Positions 24,093 to 35,647 of a DNA stretch of 64,000 nucleotides are shown in pieces. The position numbers and the translations under genes were made by a program. The stretch is from Boesenbergia rotunda. Taxonomy: Eukaryota > Streptophyta > Magnoliopsida > Zingiberales > Zingiberaceae. Where the stretch lies: positions 1-64,000 of the forward strand of contig JAGFNQ010002581.1 in assembly GCA_024364735.1 (NCBI GenBank), given 5' to 3'. The first letter of the stretch is position 1, and every line of letters starts with the position of its first letter. Below the pieces are notes generated by a model. The model saw only the letters and a program-made list of their open reading frames with translations, did not search any database and was not told where the DNA came from.

Positions 24093-27000
24093 ATCTCTCC
24101 CTTTTTAATGTTTGACAATATCTTAAGTTAGATTGGTTGAAGGGGATAACTTACTATCCTTGGGATCAAACTAAAAATGATCTTAGTTTTGAAAATAGTT
24201 CTAACTTAAGGTATCTCTCCCCCTTTGTCATACATCAAAAAAAACAAAAATACTTGCACCAACAATTGAAACCCTTGGTTCTTTTTGAAAATACTTAGTG
24301 TAATTTTTGAAGGCATAGTATAAAACTAAGTAAAAAGATTTTTACTAGTGTATTTTGATAAAGCTTTGTATTTTGAAAGATATATTGCAATTTTTTGAGA
24401 AAAACCAGTACATTTGGAAAATGCATAACTTTTGAAAAAAATACTATGAGCTTTGAAAAGTACTTTTGAAAGATTATGTAAGTTTTGAAATATATAAGTA
24501 ACTTCGAAAGATAGGATGCATTTGCAATGTTCAAAAATATAAGTATTTCTGAAAAACATTATGCATATTTTGCAAGTACTTTTCAAAAAAAAATAAGTAC
24601 TTTTGAAAAAGATTAGACTTTGAAAAATATAAGTATAATTTTTGAAAAGTATGATGCATTTTGAAAATATAATATTTTACTTGACTAAGTTTCTTTTCCA
24701 GTCTGACACAATCCTAGGAAATCTTGTTAACTACAAGGACATTTTCATAAGTGTCCTGAAAAATTTTCAAACTCAAATAAATAATTTCATAAGTCACACA
24801 ACTTCTGAAAAATAGAACAATAGGATGTAAGTACATGTATAAATTTTTGAAGTCATAATACTTGATTTGGTTTATCTTCTAGTCTGACACAATCATAGGA
24901 AACCTTGTTGACTACAAGGACATTTTCCTAAGTGTCCTGGAAGATTTTCCAAACTCAAGATAAACATCCCTTTTTTTTCTTTTTTTTTAAATTGATCAAA
25001 ACCAGATGAATTTTTTGAAAATATTGGTATTTTTTTAAATGAAGATATAGTTCAAGAAAACATGTTATTAAATAATTCTTTTAATTTGACCTCCCCCTAA
25101 ACTTGACTCAGTCCTGGGAAGCTTGTTGACCACAAGTACTCTTCCTCTGAGTCTTAAGGTTTGATTCAGATCAAAAGAATAATCTAATAATTTTCAAAAT
25201 AAATAATTTAAAACTTGTCAAAAGGTTGACTCAGAATCCCGCTAAATCTGACACATCCTAGGAGTCCTTTTAGATCATGAAGTGGGTCTTCCTCTGTGTC
25301 TTTAGGGTTTATCAAAATCAAATGAACACCAATTTTCAGGAAGATAGATTTTGAAACCATAATTTGGAAAGAAGATAATTTTTAAAGTATAAGTCTTTTT
25401 TAAAACACATGTGATTAAGGCATAGTTTTCGAAAAGTCTTTAAAAAAAGTTTTAAAAGAATGAAAACACTCCCCCTATACCCAACATCGTTCGACTCTAT
25501 CTAAGTGCCTTAAGGAACTTTAGTGTTGTCCTAAGAGGCTTGTGTCTAATTGAGTGAGTCAAACAATTTTTGAAAAGATATACTTTTGAAAAATGTATAA
25601 TATGTATAATCAATCAGACAAGCATGAATTCCATAAAAACATTATTATGTTGAAGCACTATTTTGAAAATATATTTTTAGAAAAATATTCTAACAGTTTT
25701 GAAAAATATTTTTCAATTCATTAGTCCTTAACATCTCACCCATTTTAGATGTATCAATATAACAAACATGGTTGCCTTATAGGTGTATTGTGAGATGCTT
25801 GAATTATTTTCCTTAATTCATTATTAAATCTAAGATTTAATTGAAATTTATGTTAGATTCAAATTTGACAAAGAGTAAATTGAATTTGAATTTCAAAAAT
25901 TGGCTTCCAGGTCTTGGCGAGGCACAAGGCCTTCTTTGGCCGTAGCCTTATTGGATCATCAACCCTTTCCTTGACAAAGCCTTTTAGAGAAATTTCATTT
26001 TCAAAATTACTTTTTGAGAAATTTTGGTCTAACTAGTTTGGATCTTGGATCGGTAGCTTCGGCTAGTTCCACCAGTCTAAACAGACCAAGTAGAGTATAC
26101 TTGACCTTATTAGAAAAAGGCTTCCCTAACGTACTATCATCTCACCTCCACCCAATACTAGGTTTTTAAATTTCAATTATCTTTTTCCTATAACCATTCT
26201 AAATCATGCGTAAATTTAAATATGAAGACATATATATATGAAAAATAGCAGATGCATGTCATGGCAGTTATGCATGAGTTAAACAAGTCAAATAATTTTA
26301 TTTAAGTTTCTAAAGATGTATCAAATTCCCGATTTGATACATGTCGTGTGGACCTGCGAATATGTCAACCCACTTTGACATATTTAATTTTCTTAAATTA
26401 ATTGTTGCGGTTTGGGTAGGATTTTATTTAATTTGAGTTTAAGTTATTTTCTAGTTAGAGTGAACTTAAAAAGGATCACTTAAATTAATTAAGGATTACT
26501 TAAATTCAGAATTAATTAAGGACTAATTAATTTTGTATTTGATTTAATTAAGATTTAATTAATTTGAATTTATTCGAATTAAGATAATTTAATTTAATTT
26601 GAATTAATTTGAATTATGATAATTTAATTTAATTAGGATTTGAATCATTAAGATTTAATTAATTTAATTGATTTAATTAATATTGAATGATTTAATTATG
26701 ATTTAATTGAATTTAATTGATTTAAGTAAGATTTAATTGAATTTAATTGATTTAATTAAGATTTAATTGAATTTAATTGATTTAATTAAGATTTAATTGA
26801 ATTTAATTGATTTAATTGAATTGAATTTAATTTGAATTTAAATTAATTTGAATTTAATTTGACTTTAATTTAATTTGAATTTAATTTAATTTGAATTTAA
26901 ATTAGTTTGAATTTAATTTAATTTGAATTTAATTTAATTTGAATTTAATTTAATTTGAATTTAATTTAATTTGAATTTAATTTGACGTTAATTTAATTTG

Positions 27001-27094
27001 AATTTAATTTAATTTGAATTTAAATAATTAATATTTAATTAATTTGAATTTGAATAATTAAGATTTAATTAATTTGAATTTGAATAATTAACAT
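24093..27094 (-). other. Noncoding interior of the gag-only element
   Basis: There is no pol frame on either strand. From 24290 to 24690 the sequence is a loose array of TTTGAAAAATAT-like words. Four diverged blocks containing (plus strand) TCTGACACAATCCTAGGAAA or a variant, then CTTGTTNACTACAAGGAC, occur at about 24700, 24880, 25095 and 25245. From 26390 to 27110 lies an AT-rich TTTAATTTGAA array. The purine tract before the 3' LTR is at 24093-24106. Confidence 0.75.
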
Positions 27095-27110
27095 TTAATT
27101 AATTAATAGT
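26390..27110. repeat. AT-rich TTAATTTGAATTTAA low-complexity array
   Basis: More than 700 bp consist almost only of A and T with recurring GAATTTAATTTAATTT units of about 11-16 bp. Several copies of GATTTAATTGAATTTAATT are nearly identical (26700-26800). The array borders the stop codon of the gag-like frame. Confidence 0.9.
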
Positions 27111-28129
27111 TGTGGATTTAGGTTCAGCATTTTCATTATTTCGAAAATTTCTGACTCATCCTTATTTTTCTTTTCAAGTTTCTCTAGTAATTCTGATTTA
27201 TTTGAACCTTTGTAATTTTTATTAACCATGGCCTTTATCTTAGGCAATTCTATCTCCTCCTCAAGATTAGATCTTTCAATATCCTCAAAGTAGGTGAAGT
27301 AAAATGGACCACTAGTTAATTTTTCAGGATTATCTAATGAAATGATTAAATTATTATCAAAAGTGATATCATCTCCACTATCCTCAGAATTATCCTTAGA
27401 ATCCTCAGAATTATCCTTATGATCCTCAGAATTATCCTTATCATCCTCAGAATTATCCTTATGATTCTCAGAATTATCTTTATTATCCTCAGGAATATTA
27501 ACAAAATCATTTTTATCTTCAGAAATAATATTTTCAGAATTAATTTCTGGATTATCCTTAGGATTTTCAAATTTAAATTCGGATTTATCCTTAGGATTTT
27601 TGAGTTCAGATTTATCCTTAGGATTAATTTTATCTGAATTAGAATTATCAGAATTAAGATTATTAGAATTAAAGTTATCAGAATTAGAATTAAGTTTAAA
27701 ATTATCAGAATTAAAGTTATGATAATTTATTTTAGAAATTACAGAATTAATGTTCTGAATTAAATAATTAATTTCAGATATTTTAGTCATATATGCATTT
27801 TCTAATTTGTCATGCAAAATATTAATTTTACTATGCAGTAAATCTAATTTATCAGAAAAATTAACTAAATTATCTAAATACAGTGCAGGAATTTTGAAAC
27901 TTTTCGGAACGTAAATTTTATGAACCTTTGTCGGACATTTATTCTTGTAGTGTCCATATTTTCCGCACATGAAGCATTGTATGTGATCTTTGTTTTTCCG
28001 GACTCCTGGCGCTGGTGTCTCCATTGCCGCCAGTGGTGTAGATCGAGTCTTACGAGTAGGGCACTGACTTTTATAGTGCCCTCACTCTCTGCACTTAAAA
28101 CACGTAATATGAAATTTAAAAATAGACAT
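27095..28129 (-). pseudogene. Gag-like zinc-knuckle protein of the non-autonomous element
   Basis: An ATG at 28129, about 95 bases inside the PBS, opens a frame starting MSIFKFHITCFKCRE. It has one TGA (28082-28084) inside the first CCHC knuckle and then runs open to 27095. A second, intact knuckle is CFMCGKYGHYKNKC. Next come a Lys/Leu-rich segment with heptad-like spacing and a long Asn/Ser/Asp-rich low-complexity part. The latter has KDNSED repeats and NSDNFNS repeats. The C-terminus is charged (KSELLEKLEKKNKDESEIFEI). No typical capsid domain precedes the knuckles, which is unusual for gag. It probably binds RNA. If 28024 is used as start, a 309-residue protein remains. Confidence 0.75.
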
Positions 28130-28221
28130 TTTAACTAAAATATACCTGATTCACCCCTGGGCTCCCCCTCAACTCCTGGCGTCGTTGCTCCATCGGTGGT
28201 TAGTCCGGTGAAGAGCGGCCC

Positions 28222-28236
28222 GGCTCTGATACCACT
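28222..28236 (-). other. Primer binding site of the gag-only element
   Basis: On the minus strand AGTGGTATCAGAGCC follows the LTR end directly, the usual initiator-Met tRNA type. Confidence 0.88.
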
Positions 28237-29347
28237 TGTAGGACCGGTGTCGTCGATAGAGGGGGGTGAATATCGACCATGAAAATCTTTTGATAAACTT
28301 CGTAGATCTTTTGAATCTTCATTCTAGACTCAGAGCGTTAGTGCAGCGGAAAATAAATAAAACGAAGAAAACAACAACCAACACAGATTACATGCGGTAT
28401 TTTTACTTGGTTCCCGACCCCCAGGGTCAGTACATCCAAGGCCTATGCACGGGAACGCCCGTCCACTATTGGTCTCCTTCCCAGACATTCTGGAGGCGGA
28501 GAAACCTGACTTACAGTGCAAGATTACAATCAAAAGATAAATAAATTGAATGCGGAACAATAAAATCAAACCGAACAAACAAGATCTGAAACTCAGCCGA
28601 TCTGGACCTCCGAAGTGCCACGCACTTCCTCCTGGAGCCTCCCGGTCGTAAAGCCTCGTCTATAGCGTGTTGTCGTCAGTCAGAGTGATCAGAATGACAC
28701 TTAGCAGTTGTGTTTGAAGCAAAGGGGTCAAAGCCCCTTTTATAGCACTCCTGGGGGCGCCCTGGACGTCGGGGGTGCCCCGATAAACTCGGTCAAACCT
28801 TATCCCCGCGTCGACCTTGCCGCAGCTGATAAAACATTTGACCAGGGTGCCCCGAACCTCCCGGGCACCCTCATGAAGGCTTATCTGTGTTTCGGACTCG
28901 AAACAACAAATACAGCTTTGAACCCGGGCGCGCCGGACCTCCCGGGCGCCCCGCTTGAAGCCTATTCTGCCTACCAAACAAAACTGCTACTTCTCCTCTT
29001 TAGCTTGGGTGCCCTCATCATTGGGGATGCCCCTGGATGCTTGGGGGAGCCCTCACTGATGGGGGTGCCCTGCTTCAAGGCCTCCAACCCTTGTTTTTTC
29101 CTTGCTTTGTCTTCCAATCTTGGTACCTACAAGATACGCAAACACAAAGCACATATACATATAATATTAGCCTTAAGGACTTGGTTCGGACTTCGGATTT
29201 TCACGAAATCCTAGGTCGAACCGACACAAGTTCCCATCCCCAAGAACGTGCATTTCACCTACTCCTTTCAGGAGAAGGTTGCCACCCAGTCCTTCGGGTG
29301 GACTTTTGCTTAGCTTTCGATACTTCTGGACCTCGAGACGCTTGAAC
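28237..29347 (-). repeat. 5' LTR of the gag-only element, left part
   Basis: Matches the 3' LTR at 22530-23640. The TATA box CTATAAAAG is at 28737-28745, with GGGCGCCC-type modules upstream at about 28753-29070. It is broken at 29347 by the Angela-like element. The five bases before the break are TGAAC. Confidence 0.9.
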
Positions 29348-31734
29348 TGTTGGGACCGGGTGCATGTTGACAAGGATACGGGTTCGTAAATTTTAAAATA
29401 TTTACGTACAGCGGAAGAATTAGCATAAATAATTTCTCAAATTATTTTTAACCACGTATCGACCATGTGACCTTATGATGTGTGGACATGATCATAAATT
29501 AAAACTTTGGGGAAAAGTAAACTAATTTACTTAGTACCTCGCGTAACTCGAAGTAAGGGACGAGATCCAACCGTAGCGTCCCTTGGAAGCTCCGCCTCTA
29601 TTCGCGTCCACGCCGAGTTCTCTTCGGAATGACTTCGCAAAGTCACGAGTTTTGTGCCGACGAGAACTACTAGATTCTCTAAAGGCACAACTAGAAGATC
29701 AAGAGAGAAGAAAGGAAACTAACCACCAAGAAACGGAATCTAAATTCCGGGAAGGAAGGAGTTGCGATCCGGTTCTTCTTCTTCTTCTTTGGCTCCTCCT
29801 TGGTGGATGTTGCTCACGCCAATCCCTTGGAAGGGGAGGGTGGTGCGCCGGCCCTAGGTGGAGTGGACGGCGGCCCTAGGGTGAGCAAAGGGGCGCCGGC
29901 CCTAGGAGGAAGAGAGGGAGAGAGTTAGAGAGAGAGAGAGAGAGTTATTCTCTTGATTACTCCATTGAGGAATTCAAGGCTAGCCTTGGTTCCTTTATAT
30001 AGTAGCCTCTCCCTTGCCAAGTCTCCTCTTTAACGGAATTTTTCATAAGAAATTTATCCTATAAATTTTCTTATGAATTATTCCGTTTATGCCAAGTTTT
30101 ATCATAACTAATTTTATAATAAAACAAATACATCTCTCCTTTTATTATGGAATAAAATTTACAAGAAATTTATAAAATTTTTCTTATCATGGAAAAATCA
30201 ATTCATAATTGATTTTATAAAATTAAAATAAACTGATCCATGGATCATTTTAATTTCCATAAAAAAGAATAAATTTCTATAAATTCCTTTATATAAATTT
30301 CTTTACATAAATCTCTTTATATAAATTTCTTTATATAGATTTATTTATCCATAATTTATAAAACAAATCGCGCTAGATTTATTTTATTAAATAAACCAAA
30401 TTAATTGGTTTCTCCCCTTTATTGTGGCCGGCCAAACCAAAGAGGGTTGGCACCCTCTTTGGCCGGCCAAACCGAGCCGATCCTATCGCGAATTAAACTC
30501 ATTTAATTCGCCCGATAAGCCTTCAAAAGACTTAGCCATTTTAAGCTTCCGTTGCGCCTCTGATTAACTCAGATTCGACTTATTTCTCTTGATCGGAAAA
30601 TCCAATTCTTAACTCGTTTTAAATCCCTCGGATTACTCGTAATGCGTGTGACTAAATAGGCTTTCGATTTATGTTGGTCGTCTATAATCAACTAATTATA
30701 GATCGATCATGAGTGGCACCTAGTAGTACATCATGACCCCCAATTAATCGAAAGATCAACGGTTGACCTCAGAAGTAATTCTGAAACCCTTCAGCAGCTC
30801 TAATGAATCGTGCCCCATTCCCTTCACCATCTTATACCCACTTGGTTCAGGACATGGTCTGTGTGTGTCAGTCCCCACTAGGCTGACTACGTCACACCTA
30901 GCCCAAGTAGTGTCTTTCTCGTCCTTTGGATTTCTAATTACTCTCATGTACTTAAGAGACTCATACTCTAAACATGACATGCTCTGGCCAGAGGCTTTGA
31001 GTAACAATCCGACGATAGGCCTGGGTATACATCTCCTCGCAAGGAGTGGTGAATCATTTGTAGGCTGTTCAAACATCTTCGGGCACTTCGACTTATACCC
31101 AACCATCCTGGGTCCACACCTCCTTGGAGATGCTTGCTTAAGATGTTAAAGTATAAGTCTCCATGACCAAGATGACTTGAACTGTAACGTCGGCTTTTTT
31201 TTTCTTTCCATAAAACGGTATTACGTTAACATGAGTAGGGCATGTGGACATCATAATGCATCGGAAAACTTTAATCTTACACCTACATGCACCTACTACC
31301 ATTCTTAACATCATGACATGGAAACTTGGCATAGTAACTTCATACTTAGCATCATATCATGTCATACTTAGCATCATGTCATAGAGTCACATAAGTCACC
31401 ATTCAAGCACATAAATAGTAAAGGTAAAGTTCTATCATAAGACGAGCAAAACATATTGTTTCTTGGCCATGTCACTACCACACACATGCTTTATTGCCCT
31501 TCTGCTGCTTCGTTACTGTCCCCTTGCGTGATTTGCGGTATAAGGAAATAAGACTATAAGCACACAGGCTTAGTAAGACTCTTTCCTACTCACTAAAACC
31601 ATTCATCACTTAATCATGAGCACACGAAACATTAACATACTTAGTACTTTACTTAGAACATAAGCCTTTATGATCACTTAGCATACATTTGACATGGCAT
31701 GAACATAAACATAATCAACATTCGTAGCATGGCA

Positions 31735-31964
31735 TAAACATAAACATAATAAACATTCATGGCATGGCATAATACTTGGCATAGACATAAATATCGTAAA
31801 CATTCATAGCATGTCATAATACTTGGCATAGACATAAACATCGTAAACATTCATAGCATGGCATAATACTTGGCATAGACATAAACATAATAAACATTCA
31901 TAGCATGACATAATACTTGGCATAGACATAAACATCGTAAACATTCATAGCATGACATAATACT
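31735..31964. repeat. 47-bp tandem repeat, about five copies
   Basis: The unit is CATAATACTTGGCATAGACA followed by TAAACATCGTAAACATTCAT and AGCATGG. It lies in the solo LTR next to a second array. Confidence 0.88.
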
Positions 31965-32512
31965 TAACATAACATAAGCATAGCATGGTTCTTAACATAA
32001 CATAAGCATATCATGGTTCTTAACATAACATAAGCATAGCATGGTTCTTAACATACCATAAGCATAGCATGGTTCTTAACATAACATAAGCATAGCATGG
32101 TTCTTATCATAGCATAAGCATAGCATGGTTCTTAACATAACATAAGCATAGCATGGTTCTTAACATAGCATAAGCATAGCATGGTTCTTAACTTAACATA
32201 AGCATAGCATGATTCTTATCATAACATAAACATAACATGGTTCTTATCATAACATAAGCATAGCATGGTTCTTATCATAACATAAGCATAACATGGTTCT
32301 TATCATAGCATAAGAATAACATGGTTCTTAACACAGCATAAGCATAGCATGGTTCTTAACTTTACATAAGCATAGCATGGTTCTTAACATAGCATAAGCA
32401 TAGCATGGTTCTTATCATAACATAAGCATAGCATGGTTCTTATCATAACATAAGCATAGCATGGTTCTTATCATAACATAAGCATAACATGGTTCTTAAC
32501 ATATCATAAGCA
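31965..32512. repeat. 28-bp tandem repeat, about 19 copies
   Basis: The unit is CATAACATAAGCATAGCATG followed by GTTCTTAA. The first positions vary between CATAACATAAG, CATAGCATAAG and TTATCATAAC. Copies run head to tail with few indels. Confidence 0.9.
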
Positions 32513-32689
32513 TAAGTGCATATCATGAATGGATGCATGAGTCAAATGCATATACATAAGGATGCTTAATTTTTAAAATCATACTTTTAAATACTTAAAC
32601 ATAATCATAACATCATTGGGGGTCCCCGGCTTGTACCACATACATACATCATAAGCGTGCATCCCTAAGTAAATACGAGGTAGCGAGCC

Positions 32690-33180
32690 CTGACTTACTA
32701 GGGTAAGGACAGCATAGTCGGTAGTCCCAGAACCGAGGCGTTCTTAAGGTGCCCATCCCTGTTGCACAGCTTCGGTAGTGCCAGAACCGTGGACAGCATA
32801 GTCGGTAGTCCAGAATCGGGGCGTTCTTAAGGTGCCCATCCCTTGGACCCATACTTCGGTCCGGTACAAGCCCATTCATAAAGTAAAATACTTCATATGC
32901 TTCATCATTCATACATCATGGCATGCATCTTTATTCACAAAACATGGCATGCATCTTCATTCATAAACATAACATATGTAACGACCCGGCCCGTCTACCG
33001 GCCCATTTACCGGTCCTCATAACCGTCGTACCGTCGTACCGTCGACCATCGACCGTGCCGTTATTCATAAACATGGCATGCATCTTTATTCATAAAACAC
33101 AGCATGTACTTTCATTCATAAACATAACATGCATCTTCATTTATAAACATAACATGCATCTTCATTCATAGAACATGACC
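32690..33180. repeat. Further repeats in the solo LTR
   Basis: About 32708-32850 holds two copies of a block with GGACAGCATAGTCGGTAGTC and GTTCTTAAGGTGCCCATCCC. About 32905-33180 holds some eight ACATGCATCTTCATTCATAA-like units. Between them a GC-rich 80-bp insert starts TGTAACGACCCGGCC (32986). Confidence 0.8.
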
Positions 33181-34611
33181 TACTTACATAAACATCATTC
33201 TTATTTCTAGTGCTTGCATGATCATGGCATATAAGGTAAGCATTGCATTATATTCATTGAACATGACATGTTTGCATAGGCAATCATCCTAATCCATAGA
33301 GTTTGCATGATCATGATATATAAGGTAAACATGGCATTTCATACATAAGCATGGTATTCATCCCAAGCATACATAAGTAGGACTTCCATAAACATACTAC
33401 CTACCATTCAAGTGCATGGCATAGAACACATGACATTCATAAATAAACCCTATTAAGCATGGCATCCAACCATAAACATAAAACATAAAACATGGTGCTT
33501 AGGGTTAGGGGTATAGGTAACTTAATTTCTACAACATGCTTGAACCTTTATATATACTTCATAAATAAGTATAAACCATTATTCTTCAAACCCTAACTCC
33601 CCCCAAATCCTATTTACCTTGCTTGGCCGAAACCTATAAGGGAGGGTTCCATCATTCAATTATCATGTAAGATAACATAAGGTAAAGAACAACCATACAT
33701 TACATATAAGGCCATGGGAAGCTATTAGGGCTCATGATTAGGGTTATCCCTAACCTTTAGCCCTCCTTCTTAGGGCTGGCCGAAACCCTACAAGGCCATG
33801 GGTGCATGGAAAAATTCCATAAAATCCCCAATCAAACATTAAACACCAACATACCCTACCATAGTAGTCATTAGGGCCCTTACTTGAGATAAGCCATAAA
33901 TTCTTGCCCTAGAACCTTCTTGGCCGAAACTTACAAGGGTCACAAGACCTTGTGAAAATTCACACAATTCACTTTAAACCTCCTTTTCGATCATGGGGTT
34001 ACCCAAAGTACATACTTGAACCCTTTCCTAACCAAAGAATCATGGTGAGAGTCCCAAACCCTAAGGGGTCTTTAGGGTACTCCAAAAATTTTCTAAAAAT
34101 TATATTTATTCCATATTCATCATGATAACACATTAGAAAACATGAGAGGGATTTTTAACATTCCCTTAGACCCAAATCCCTTGGTGGCCAAAACCTATAA
34201 GGTTAGGTTCATGGGTTTTCCCTTTTTTTCCAACATAAAATCGTATACAAGACTTCCATATCATGTAAAACTTCAAGAAAAGCCATTATACCACTGGTGA
34301 GGGAGTCTTACATTGGTTGATCTTGATTATATACCTTAGATTTGGGAGAAGGATGAAGATCTTGTTGCTTCTTAACCACCCCTATCCTTTGTACACTTGT
34401 AAAAGCCTTGGATCTTGGTGATGGAGCCTTAAGTGAACTTTTCCAAGGGAGAATCCCCTCTTGGGATTTCAGCTAGAATGAGGGAGGAGGAAGAAGAAAG
34501 TAACACCCATGCCCCCTCTTTATAACACATTAAGGAGGGTAAGTGAAGAGTCATGGTGTCTCTTCATTTTTCTTAAGCCTTAACCATAATCCATTTCATT
34601 TCCTCATAGCA

Positions 34612-34690
34612 CTCCCTTGCTAGGTGAATTGGTTAGAGCATGCATGGTTGTACAAGAGGTCCAAGGTTCAATCCTTGGTGCATGCACTAA
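34612..34690 (+). repeat. tRNA-like segment with A- and B-box in the solo LTR
   Basis: TAGGTGAATTGGTTAGAGC (A-box-like, 34621-34639) and GGTTCAATCC (B-box-like, 34664-34673) are spaced as in a tRNA. CCAAGG/CCTTGG forms a T-arm stem with a loop one base short. A related segment lies at 19180-19260. It is followed by T-rich, A/T low-complexity sequence, as in SINE tails. I do not call it a functional tRNA gene. Confidence 0.5.
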
Positions 34691-35647
34691 TTTTCCATTT
34701 TATTTTTATTTTATTTTTCTATTATTTTGAAAATCCCTTAAAAATTCTCCCATAATTATGTTAATATTTCTCATTAAAATCCCTTTATATTTCTATAAAT
34801 TTTTACCTAAAATTCACTAATAATCATGGTACTAGAAAGCCCATATAAAGCCCATTAGTGCCTAACTTCTCAATTTAAATAGGAAACCATGCTAAAACTC
34901 ACCCATAATCATACTAATATTCCTAATTAAAATCCATTTATATTTATATTAACTTCTACCTAAAATCCACTAATAATCATGGTGCTAGAAAAGCCCATAT
35001 AAGACCCATTAGTACTTAGTTTCTCAATTTACATGAGGACAATCATGGATTTCTAGGCTAAGGTTCGTACTAATATCTCTAGGTCCCTCGGAAAATTATC
35101 TAGACATAATCAATATTTTAAAGAAAATATTGAGAGAATTTTCCGAGTCGTTACATGAACACCGCAAGTCAAAGGAACATCGCACTTAAGCTGCGGTAAG
35201 AACTTCACTGACCTGTCTATGTATAGACTACCATGTGAAGTTTTACAGTCAGTCACTCCAATGAACTAGTTCCCTTAACTAGCATCCATGTTTTTCTCTG
35301 GACATCCCAATGTCACCAGCCAGTGAGAATCAGCTGATTAGATAATAACCCATGCTAGACTCAACAGAATTGATAGTGTCCGTTTTTATCAAATCATAGA
35401 CTAGGGATATTTTCAATACTTCACAATTGCACATGTAGAGATAATCACTAGTTGTGATCCCATCACAAATTCTCTTATGCTGTGAATTGTATTGCGGGCA
35501 TTAAGTAGATGAGTTTAAGATCCCAATCAAATACACAAATATGTATACTCAAATAGTGAATTTTCATTTATTAAAATAAATGTTTACAATCATAAGGCGA
35601 TTGCCTTAGGACACTTCTCTCATATCACTAACAAACTCCCACTTGGC

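Larger units (their letters stand above)
31183..35155 (-). mobile_element. Solo LTR of a Tekay-type element (3.97 kb)
   Basis: The segment starts TGTAACG and ends CGTTACA and is flanked by a perfect TGAAC target duplication (31178-31182, 35156-35160). The uninterrupted site is seen at 48045-48060. Minus orientation is inferred from the start TGTAACGACTCGG and a TATA box (TTATAAAG, near 34518-34526), and from likeness to the LTR at 18150-19555. No coding region, PBS or purine tract was found inside, so a single LTR left by recombination fits best. Its right part holds recurring plant-LTR words (TTGGCCGAAACC) and a tRNA-like segment. Confidence 0.85.
29348..35633 (-). repeat. 3' LTR of the Angela-like element, split by a solo LTR
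   Basis: 29348-31182 and 35161-35633 together match 46220-48526. On the minus strand the LTR starts TGTTAGTGATATGAG at 35633, after the purine tract AAGTGGGAG. It ends CCCAACA at 29348. The TATA-type sequence TACTATATAAAG is at 29993-30004. Confidence 0.92.

Noticed and set aside
27346..27637. Ile-rich open frames on both strands
   Set aside because: They are antisense or shifted readings of the KDNSED repeat of the gag-like frame.
34612..34690. Functional tRNA gene
   Set aside because: The T-loop is one base short, the A-box deviates, and no clear acceptor stem was found.
31183..35155. Complete small retrotransposon instead of a solo LTR
   Set aside because: No PBS, purine tract or internal LTR pair was found. 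The GC-rich TGTAACGACC island at 32986 lacks a matching second end.
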